In this document: in pieces, positions 55,001 through 64,000 of the stretch
How positions within the stretch are numbered: the first letter of the stretch is position 1
How the letters are laid out: each line of letters opens with the position of its first letter
Origin: Paulownia fortunei
Lineage: Eukaryota; Streptophyta; Magnoliopsida; Lamiales; Paulowniaceae
DNA length: 64,000 nucleotides
Direction of reading: 5' to 3'
NCBI GenBank assembly: GCA_019321725.1
Contig: JAGSPU010000054.1
Span: 1,054,001 to 1,118,000, forward strand
Notes under the pieces: generated by a model
The model's database searches: none
What the model was told of the DNA's origin: nothing
The model's input: the letters and a program-made list of their open reading frames with translations, nothing else
Translations under genes and position numbers: made by a program

Positions 55001-57777
55001 GAATAAATGAGCAGGTTGAGAAGCATCAGTGACATAACATAAGGAACATATGGCCAGCTGTTTATTCTTTTCTCATTTATAAGTACACCTATAAAAATTG
55101 AGGAAAGTTGGTGTTAGACGAAACATTTATTTAGGTATACAACTGCAATTAGTGACAAGTTAATATTATGGTATGGCGTGGGACTCTTTGCAATCACATT
55201 TACCACTCAAATGAAGTACCAAAATGAATTAAGAACAGAACACAAAATTATTCAGAAATCCTTCAAGTAAGCCATCTAGATAGCATTCTTTAAGAAATAC
55301 CAGGCACTCAAATAATTTATTTACTATCAATTCTAGTGAATACTCCCCTCATTATATGTATATAAAAGAAGGCTGGAAAAAAGCTGCATCAAAGTCAGAC
55401 GAATATGACCAACTACTAATACCTTCATTAGTTCTTCAAGTAGACGAGGTGCAAGGGCAAGCATTTTCTTAAAATCACGCTGCAAAGATGGAGATAATGC
55501 TGTGGTTTCACGGGTCAGATGTGCTTGCATCAACAATTCAGACTGCAAGCGAAAGACTGAAATATTTAAAAAAGGAAAAGTATATTGAAGCACTCGAACT
55601 CGTCAATAGATTACACGTCACCTTTACTAAAGCAGGATGCTGCTTCAAAAACTTAGCTTGTTCTTGTCGGATGTTTCTAAGGTCCAGATTTAGCTCACTC
55701 CTGACCAACACAAATAATTTCTGAAGGGATTCTTCGTCAGTTCGACGAACTGGAATTTCCATGTATTCAGCAGCCCTGATGAAAACTTCCATGACCTTGC
55801 TGTAACATGAAAAAACATTAGTGACGGGCACATTGAAACTAAATCATATAAACATCAGCCTTATGGAATTAAAGATTTTCTGGTAGAGCATTGTAAGTTG
55901 TAACAACTAGCAACTAGTTGACACAGACAAAAAGGAGGGAGTTTGGTAAAGAAACTGATGAAAAACATTATATAAGATACACCAATAGTGTGAATGAGCA
56001 CATGTGTGGACCAAGCAATTAGATGAACTATGTAACGAAACAAATTTGCATCACAAGCAACGAAGGATATTCCAAATGTGCCCTTGTTCCATATCACACT
56101 ATATGCTAGAGAATCAATTGCACAATAGCAAAGATAGATTCAACATTATCACTCCACAAAATGGTACCATATTAATATATACGTGCTACCAGATACAACC
56201 AAGTTATAAAAATTCATGAAACTGTATGCAATTTAAACGTATGATATTATAGCAGAATACAAATTGTAGCAAACGGTTCTATACCTTGGAGCTAATGAAG
56301 GCTTCATGAAATGGTAATAAGCATACATTGTGTGGTGCATGACATAATTCCCGGTATATTTTGATGACCTTGACAAGTATATGACAGCTATTGTCAGGGG
56401 CAATAGAATACAAACTCCTACAATTCCAAGTAGCAAAATTCCACCAGATGCTCCATCAATGTTCAGAAGGAACTGAGGTAGAGCAATCCCCATTTGCAGG
56501 CCCTACAAGAAAAAATAAAAAAATACACAGGTCCACTTTCCCCAGTAAAACCTGTCAGAAAAGTAAGGAAACCAAATGGATTTTTTCCTCATCCCCTATG
56601 AGGAAAGAAAACTACCTGCCTGCCATCAGGATGGCCATATTTCTCAAAGTTCTCACGTGATACAGGATCTGTTAGAGCCTGATAAGCCTTGGAGATATAA
56701 TCTACAAAATACTTGTGAGCCTCTGCACAAGAAAGGTTTACAAATCATTATGCAACTGCAATAAAAACCTACCGGTTTCCATCTCGGTTTTTAATTAAAC
56801 AATAATTGTAAATAGCAGTCATTGAACACCTTCAACCTGGGTCTGGATTTTTATCAGGATGGTATAGAATGGAAAGTCTCCTATATGCCTTCTTTATTTC
56901 TGAATCTGAAACTCCTGGTTCTAATCCAAGTATGCTGAATGGCTCAAAAATTTGGATCTGTGAAATCATGATGTACATTGAAATTTCAGAAGAGACAGGT
57001 TAGACAATCAAAAACATCAAAAAACCAAAAGATGCAGTTATTAAGCTGACTGCTTTTTCCCATATAATTTTACACTCCCTCTTGAGGCATATTTGGCACT
57101 CCACTCACCATGGAACAATAGTTTACCTCAGCATGGCTAATATAGCATAAAAAAATTCCCATTAACTAAGCCAAGCCATGGAACAGAAGCAAAAAACATG
57201 CAGAATATAATTTGAAGAATAATATGAAAATTACAGAATTTGTATAAGACCATAGAGACATACTTTGGGCTTCAACAGATAATCATTCCAAATATATTGA
57301 CTAATAACTCACAGCTTGACGGAGCAGATCATAAACCAGAAAATACCTCAGTGTTGATATGCTTGATGTAGAAAACCAAGAGTGCGACGACAACCCAGAG
57401 CAACACTACTGTCAGGTTACTATAAGTTGAAAAGTTTGAAATCTGAAATTTTCACAGAAACTGGAAAAACTTAGAGCATTGTGGCTACAAATACAGATGC
57501 ATGCAGAAACAGAAAAATGCAGGACCAGCTACCATGATTGTCATCTCTGACAAGACTCAAAGAATGTGAAGTTAAGTAAAAAAAAACTTACACGTTTGAA
57601 TATGGACTTCCGATACTTCCCAGAGCGGAAGCAGGCTGAACAACGGCAATTAATAGTCTTGGTCTTTTTTTTGAATGTAAGGTACAAATTGACAAAAGTA
57701 TATGGCACTAGAGGAAGTGCAATTATTGTCAATACAAAGATGGGAAATAGTGCATTGTTCTCCTCAGATGCAGCCAT
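52093..57777 (-). CDS. ERDJ2: SEC63 homologue / ERdj2 (ER membrane DnaJ protein), one frame break
   Basis: Ten exons: 57592-57777, 57347-57442, 56837-56957, 56616-56722, 56285-56502, 55622-55799, 55423-55542, 54839-54925, 53528-53638 and 52093-52928, all GT-AG. They encode about 686 aa, as in Arabidopsis ERdj2. SEC63 works with the SEC61 translocon and recruits lumenal BiP through its J domain. Hydrophobic helices lie at about residues 9-33, 71-90 and 191-213. The J domain begins near residue 98, with HPD at 127-129 between the second and third helices, the SEC63 topology. A Sec63/Brl domain follows, then a highly acidic Asp/Glu tail ending in SDGSESDEN. In exon 10, near 52646-52648, one A is missing from the coding strand (AAATTTTT where AAAATTTTT is needed), breaking the frame; restoring it reads [17 protein letters not shown]. 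An intron (57800-58226) probably splits the 5' leader. Confidence 0.94.
53477..53521 (+). repeat. Compound CA/TA/G microsatellite next to a SEC63 splice donor
   Basis: ACACAC, then TATATATATATA, then a broken run of G (GGGGG A G12). On the coding strand this becomes a C-run starting seven bases after the exon 9 donor (exon ends at 53528). Length is expected to be unstable. Confidence 0.85.
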
Positions 57778-60700
57778 AAGTAACTTCTAGCTTCTCAAGC
57801 TGCAATTATTCAATTCAATGGCAAATTCCACTTAATGCTTTTGCAAAATCAGTAACAAGAAACCAAAAATCCAAAGAGCAAGGCATATACAGAATTTGAA
57901 ACCTAAGATTCTTAACAGCAATTTCATGAAATAACAGTTCACATTTCCGCATATTTAATTCCTAATTTCCCACACATCAATCATATAATAGCTAATAAAT
58001 TGATTAACCAGCACAGATTTTGCAAATAAGATACGAAATCAGAAACTACAAGAATGACCTCAATTTCCAATTTGGATGCAAGAAGCATTCAGGAAAATGA
58101 AAAAAATTAATCCAAAACAGTGACAATATATTGATCAAGTAAGGAATCGAAAGAGGATTAACAGATCAAATACACCACCTAAATCTTGATGATAAACTCA
58201 AGGTAATCAATTAATCTCAGTGATACCTGGCCGGAAAACTCGCCGGACTTTTACTGGAAAGTGTACGAACTGAGCTGCGGGAAACAGACAGAGAAATAGG
58301 GGAAGCGGAAGTCACGCTCTATAATCAGCCCTAGATTTTTTGAGGTTCGGAAGATGATGAAATTGATTGAGAAATACTACATCAATTGGATTTGCAATGC
58401 TTCGAATTTTCAAAGTTGGAGATGAGGATTTGACTGAAAGCAAGCACGTGGCCCACCTTGAAATATAGAGGTCCAGTTCTGCCCATAGTCCAGTAAGCCT
58501 GATATGGGCCTATGAGGAAAAAACGGGCCAGGATGCGGTGAGATCCAAACAACAGGACTATGGCTATTGAGCCAGTGACCAAATTGTTCATATGCAATTT
58601 AGACTTGACTTAAAGCTCATTAAAATAAACACGATTTAGTTAGCAAATTTTCCTATTCCTTCTTTGGGGTAAATAGCGTGTTACCCTATTGTATTTTTAT
58701 GTTTTCATAAATATTAGGATCGTATCATTAACTACACATGTGTAAAGTATATATTTACTAATACTGTAATATTATCTAGAAAGCTGTGATATAAAATATA
58801 TTCTTTCATGAACAAACCATTTTTGATTCAAAATAATTTGAATACTTAAATAAAAAAAATCAACATATGTGTTTAATAATTATTTAAATAATTATGAACA
58901 ATAATTTTATTAGATTCATTAGTATATGTATAAGGTACCTTGTTTATTTTCAATTAAATAAATAATACAAGTTGAGTATGTGCCTTTTTTAAAATAGAAA
59001 GAGTAATACACAGCTTTTCATAAAGGGGGTTTTACATGCCATTTACACCCATTTTTTGTGTATTCAACGCCCCCGCCACCCACCCAAAAAAAAAGAAAAT
59101 TAATTCATAGTAATTAACCCCAAGTTCAACCTCAATTGATTTTAGTAGGTTAATATATATTAATCACCTACATCTTGTTAATGCGTGTGTGAGAATATAG
59201 TGTTAGTTGTATTTACTAAAAATGATTAGTAAAAATGAAAAATGCCTCATAAGTAAATGAATGGAAAAAAACCAAGTCAATATAAATGAACCAATGAGTG
59301 CACCACCATCTCTTCCAAAACCCATATTCAAATTCAATGACACGTAAGAGAAGTATGACTAGCTTAAGCTTCATCTATTCCCTTCAACGTCCTTTCAAGC
59401 TAGGGTTTGCAATATTAACCTCACAAGTCTCGTGGTTGAGTTGAACCACTCCTTGAGGTTCTCTTAGAAGAAGTTGAATAAAATTAAAAGTGGAATCTAT
59501 GGGAACTAATACAAGCGTGTTATGAGCTTGTCATGAATTGTATATAGAGTTGTTTTTGAATGATCTTGACTTAAATAGATACACAAGTAGTTTTATAACT
59601 TAAGAAGAGAATTATTTTTATTTTATGAGATAAATCATTTTTAAATTAAAACAACACACTATTTTTAAAATCTCGTATCGATTAAGTATGATAAATAGAA
59701 GACCTTTATGAATGGCTTAAGTTATGGATCGAGCGATTTTGCCCTCCACACGAGGCCCGTGTTGCGCCCCAACCCCTCGAGACTAGCCTCATCTAATGAG
59801 ATAGTAATTGTTTTTGCTCTGACTTGGGATCATCAAGGGAATGACTCCAAAATCTGATCAGTTTGTGTAGGAAATGCAAGATCATTTTTTTTAATGTTAA
59901 GTCAAAATTTAGCTACAAGCTTTTTGAATTTAACCGGTTCGACATGCTTGAACTGCAAAAGGTTTACACAAATCTTTCCATACCTATTGATTTGGAACCC
60001 TTCCTGTCATATGAATTTTTGCTCTTTTAACCAATACTTGCCTACGATAGATACTTCTACAATAAGAAAATTACATCTCCCCTACCGAACATGGTGTACG
60101 TCATCGTATGCTCAACCACACCCACAGAGTACAACCATGTTGTCCCTTGGCAACCCTTGAGTCCCTTTACTCATGTGTGCCCCTCGCATACCAGACCATG
60201 GAAAAGACAAATATAGGCCCCTAATGATCGCCTAGTATTACTCCGCTCCCCATAGAAAGACTCGACACAACCATAGAAGACAAATGTTGGGACAACTCTG
60301 ATAACATTTGTCAAGAATCAAGCCATTATGCCCTCCACATGAGGCCCAGGTAGTGCCCCGACCCCTCGAGCCCAACTTCATTCAACGGGATAATAATTGA
60401 TTATGCCCTACTTGGGGCTCATAAGAGAAACGACTCTATAACCCAATCTAGTCAAATTTATTCTTCAACATAAGTCCAAAACTAACAACAAATTCACCAA
60501 ATTTAACCTAGTCGACATGCTTAAACTCCAAAAGATTGGACAAATCTCCCTCACCTCATGATTTATAACCCTCCCACCATTTGAATTTTGTTATTTTAAC
60601 CTATAGTTGCCTATACATACTCCCACAATTGCAGCCACTCTCATGCCATTAACAGTCAAGTCTTTTTTATATCATGGTAACATAAAAAGAGCTCTAATTT

Positions 60701-61832
60701 TGTTTCAATCAGTTGCTCCCTGGGATTATTATGTTGCATGATTAGTTTATGAGTACCAGACAAATGCAAGAGAGTAACGTATTATTTGTTCATAATTAGA
60801 TGAAAAAGTATAAAATCTTAGAGATTTCATCAATCAGTCTGGGGTGCAAGTGGCATGGGGTTAGAATTTGGTTTGAATCAGAACGGAACCGAATTTGAAT
60901 TAATTAAATTATTAGTCATTCCAAAAGGAAAAAAAAATTCTATTCAATTCCTTTTGGAACTTGCTTTAAGATATTTTTGCAGTCCATTCACCATCCAAAA
61001 TTATTTTGGATTTAAACTCTTGTTCATTTAAATATTGCAGAGTTCTGAATTGGACCACCACAATTACTATAATATTGTGTGATTTCAATTTTTAAAAAAC
61101 AATTAATTATATTTCATGTCAACATATCAATTATTAATTACATATAACATAAGTGATCAATTGCATGAACAATAAGATAAAAATTCTCAGGAATATACTA
61201 TGACAAAATTTGGGGCTAAATTCGATTTAGACCTCAATTCATTTGTTACTAATTTGTCCATAGGTAAATCCTCATCAACACACTAATCCATTAACTAATT
61301 TTGTGTCAATCAACATAATCTTATCCCAATCTCAACGAGTAACAAGCAAGAATATGCGAAAAGTGATGGAATTTAATTCCCTCCATCTTTCATAAACCAA
61401 CTTGCAATGATTTGGAAAGAGATACAAAAAAGAAGCCGATAAAAAAGGTCCAACAACAACCACACATATCTATGGTGATAGGCTGATAGCCTCACCAGCC
61501 CACGTGAGCGAGAGGCCCACTAGCCATCCAAGAAAATCAAAGATACTTTTTCACCACAACCCAGATTGACGATGTAGCGAAGCAGGCAGGAGTTCGGTAG
61601 ACCCCACGCACCCATCTCCCCATGCAATGACAACTCCCTACTTCACACGTAGCTGCTTCTCCTTGGCCGCGCATACATACTAGTCACCATTAGTCCTCAC
61701 TCATTAAGATAATTTTATCGCAACTCTTTTCACGGATTTCTCGGCACCTTGAATCGGTGCAGATCTGTAAGAAAATAGTTTAAATTTTCTTTGAAAAAGA
61801 AAAGGGAAAGAGGGGGAAATCTTTGGAGAAAA
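57778..61832. other. Intergenic between divergent SEC63 and starch branching enzyme genes
   Basis: About 4 kb. The left 0.5 kb is the SEC63 leader and promoter, with a candidate leader intron at 57800-58226. 58.6-59.7 kb is AT-rich without recognised features. 59.7-60.65 kb carries a pair of diverged direct repeats. 61.4-61.83 kb is more GC-rich, with a CACGTG near 61500, and should hold the branching-enzyme promoter and leader. No additional gene was recognised. Confidence 0.55.
59737..60640 (+). repeat. Pair of diverged direct repeats, about 320 bp each
   Basis: 59737 to about 60065 and about 60322-60640 share, in order, a segment near attttgccctccacacgagg, then cgacccctcgag-like text, cgacatgctt(g/a)aact, and tttgaattttg/gaatttttgctcttttaacc. 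Identity is roughly 70 percent by eye, with an offset of about 585 bp. Just before the second copy is a tgttgggacaactctgata word typical of plant repeat consensus ends. It is either a short tandem array or two LTR-like ends with a degraded interior. No coding sequence lies between. Confidence 0.6.
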
Positions 61833-63008
61833 ATGGTTTATACGCTGCCTGGGGTGCGGCTGCCTACTGTGCCATCGTTGTACAAGCTGGGAAGCAATGG
61901 GTGGAGCTCGCGTGTTGATAGGAGGAATGCCCATCTCTCTTTTTTCTTGAAGAATAAATATAATTCACGTAAGTGAGATCCCCTTTCCCTCTGTTGATAT
62001 TTGTATGTGTGCTTTTATTGATAGACGTGTTCTCATGTGGGCTATCTGTTTAAACTAGTGTGGGGTTGTTTCAGATATTATTCTTGTTCATTTTCTTCAT
62101 CATGGGTTTTTTTTACTTCTTACGAATGGTGCTTAAGTGCAAATTTATCTGTTCCCGCATGGATCATTAGGTTAGGGGAGTTGATTTTGGAGTTAAATTG
62201 TATTTTTACGCAATGATGCCTAGATATGGTATGTAATAAGGTTTAGTAGAGTAAGCTGGAGTGAGTACCAGTGCAATTGATTCAGACTTCAAGATTAGTT
62301 GGATTTCTTCATGGGGTTTGTGGATCATCTTCTTCGTTTATGCTTTCATTTTGGATCTTTAGGAATGCAAATGCGGTACTGCGCTTATGAATTTTGCTAA
62401 CTTGATTAGTGGAACTTGTTATTCGAAAGTGGATTGTTTGTTAGTATCTAATATTTGCCAAATTCGGGTGAACTGACTGTTTTTGGTGCCTGTGTGTGGT
62501 TAGACTGGGCTAAGAATCCAATTCTAGACTTAGCAAAACAATTTTAAGGACTGAAGTTTTCAGAAAGATGGATTAGAGCTTCACTTATCCGGAATTTTTA
62601 GTGGATGGGATTCTAGACTGATTAAAACAAATTAAAAGAACAAAAGTTGCCGAAGAGAGGGATAATGCTGCACTACTCTGGTATTCTTTGACAGCAACGA
62701 AGCTTATGGTTGGTGATTGTTATTATTGCTTTGACTTGCTTTCTGATTGAAGTTAAAAAGTTCCTCCTGCCCTTTTAATTATGCACCACTTATTATAAAT
62801 CAACATGTAATTTATTCTAGAAAATTTTTAACTAAATTTGGTGCTTCTTTGCAGGGAAGATCTTTTCTGGAAAGTCATATGAGTCTGGCTCCCAATCTTC
62901 TATGGCAACTGCGTCAGACAAGGTTCTTGTTCCAGGCACTGAGAATGATGGCTCCTCATCCCCAACAGAGGAATTGGATGTCCTGAGATAGTTTCAGATA
63001 ATTCGCAG
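61833..63008 (+). CDS. SBE2: Starch branching enzyme II, 5' end only (two exons), one frame break
   Basis: Exon 1 is 61833-61968 and exon 2 is 62855-63008. The gene runs off the right edge. Starch branching enzyme II makes alpha-1,6 branches in amylopectin inside plastids. Only the transit peptide and the variable N-terminal arm are present. MVYTLPGVRLPTVPSLYK starts a Ser/Arg-rich transit peptide, and exon 2 carries KVLVPGTENDGSSSPTEEL, both hallmarks of SBEII (class A). The catalytic (beta/alpha)8 barrel lies outside the window. At about 62980-62983 one C seems to be missing: as written, GAT GTC CTG AGA TAG terminates, while adding one C gives DVPEIVSDNSQ to the splice site. An in-frame upstream ATG (61791) exists, but the conserved MVYT start is preferred. 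The donor after exon 2 reads cag|gcatgt, a GC type. Confidence 0.88.
62520..62700 (+). repeat. Degenerate tandem repeat in SBE intron 1
   Basis: Segments starting with attctagact at 62521 and 62609 (period about 89 bp) continue with similar A-rich then aaga-g-gga-ta text. Many differences exist, so the resemblance is modest. Confidence 0.35.
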
Positions 63009-64000
63009 GCATGTCAGCATGAAAACGTTGCCATAAATACCAATCTCTCCCCCACCCCCACCCGAGGAAAAAATTCAACACTCTCCACCCAGGCCAAGTA
63101 AATGAGTAAATTTTGGGATAGAGAAAAAAGAATAACAGAAGAACCAAGAAAAATATATCACATAAACATTTACTGCAATTTGCAGGTTTAATTTGACCTA
63201 AAAACTGACCCAAATTTGCAGATATTTTTTAGGCGCTTCTTTGAGCTGCTATAATTTAATAGGTCTTCTCCCATTGCTCTCATTCAAAATCTGAAACTTC
63301 ATTATTTAGTCTGCAAAATATATTATCTAATTACATCATCTTGTGATGTTTTTGTATTACACTATATACATTATAAAGACACCTGTATATGACTCAAAAG
63401 TCAGGGTATTTTGGATAGGATTGGATGGAGATGGAGTAGGGAACATTTATAGCCTGTTGTTTACAAAGGTGAAGAGGCAGAAACCAAGGTCTTTGGGTGG
63501 AAACATTTGATACTAACAGATCTAAATTTGCATAAATTGTGACAAAACCTTTTGTAAAATGGTTTCTTCATTGACTAGAAGATGTAACAAAAGTTTAAAG
63601 AAGTACTGCACGATTTAGACATTCTGGCGCATATTTGACGGCCGAAGGGTTCAATTTTGATAGCTTATAATTTTAGAATTTAAGTCCTATATCCCTGTTT
63701 CTTTTAGCTTCATTGAGATAGCAAAGCCATTCATTTTTGCTGCTATTTCTTATTTGAAAGTTGAGTTGACCAATTTTTTAGACTAGGCTGGATGAAGCAA
63801 AACTCATACATAAATTAAGGAGCATGTAAACAAGAACTTAAGAGGAGTTGATGATGCCATATGTATTAGAAAACATGGAAAATTAATTTGACTAGTTATT
63901 AACAAAATCACTATTGGGATTCTGGGAATATGATTTCTGGCGGGGTTACACATAAACTCAATATGAACGAAAGTTTTATACTTAAACTTATTTAAGAGAA
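63009..64000 (+). other. Probably intron 2 of the starch branching enzyme gene
   Basis: No SBEII-like exon was recognised between the exon 2 donor and the window edge. The sequence is AT-rich and intron-like. The next coding exon probably lies beyond 64000. Confidence 0.5.

Overview
The window is nuclear DNA from a flowering plant, most likely a eudicot. The basis is AT-rich intergenic DNA, short GT-AG introns, and spliced genes for typically plant proteins: an IQM calmodulin-binding protein, a cytosolic-type monodehydroascorbate reductase, an AGC-VIII kinase and a plastid starch branching enzyme. The species cannot be fixed from the sequence.

Layout. Bases 1-6.2 kb: AT-rich intergenic DNA with small repeats and no recognisable gene. 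6.5-10.7 kb (-): IQM-type IQ-motif protein, 9 exons. 10.8-18.3 kb: intergenic. 18.3-20.0 kb (-): acidic ribosomal protein P2, 3 coding exons. 21.4-26.6 kb (-): monodehydroascorbate reductase, 10 exons. 26.7-31.9 kb: intergenic with a candidate MITE. 32-37.1 kb (+): KIPK-like AGC kinase. 37.1-39.3 kb: intergenic with a LINE-type RNase H relic. 39.6-47.1 kb (+): MRE11, 22 exons. 48.2-50.0 kb (+): RLPH2-like PPP-family phosphatase, 4 exons. 52.1-57.8 kb (-): SEC63/ERdj2, 10 exons. 57.8-61.8 kb: intergenic with a pair of diverged direct repeats. 61.8 kb to the right edge (+): the 5' end of starch branching enzyme II.

The genes are unrelated housekeeping loci and not a functional cluster: Ca2+/calmodulin signalling, translation, ascorbate recycling, auxin-transport or cell-polarity kinase signalling, double-strand-break repair, tyrosine dephosphorylation, ER translocation and starch synthesis. 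From memory, the IQM, MDAR and KIPK trio matches Arabidopsis At3g52870-At3g52890, which suggests conserved microsynteny.

The most notable pattern concerns sequence quality or gene integrity. The three genes left of 27 kb splice into perfectly open frames. All five genes right of 33 kb contain single-base frame breaks, usually apparent 1-bp deletions, while splice sites, total lengths and flanking protein sequence remain gene-like. This looks like residual consensus error, or a different haplotype or assembly segment, more than five independent pseudogenes. I found no convincing new biological system.
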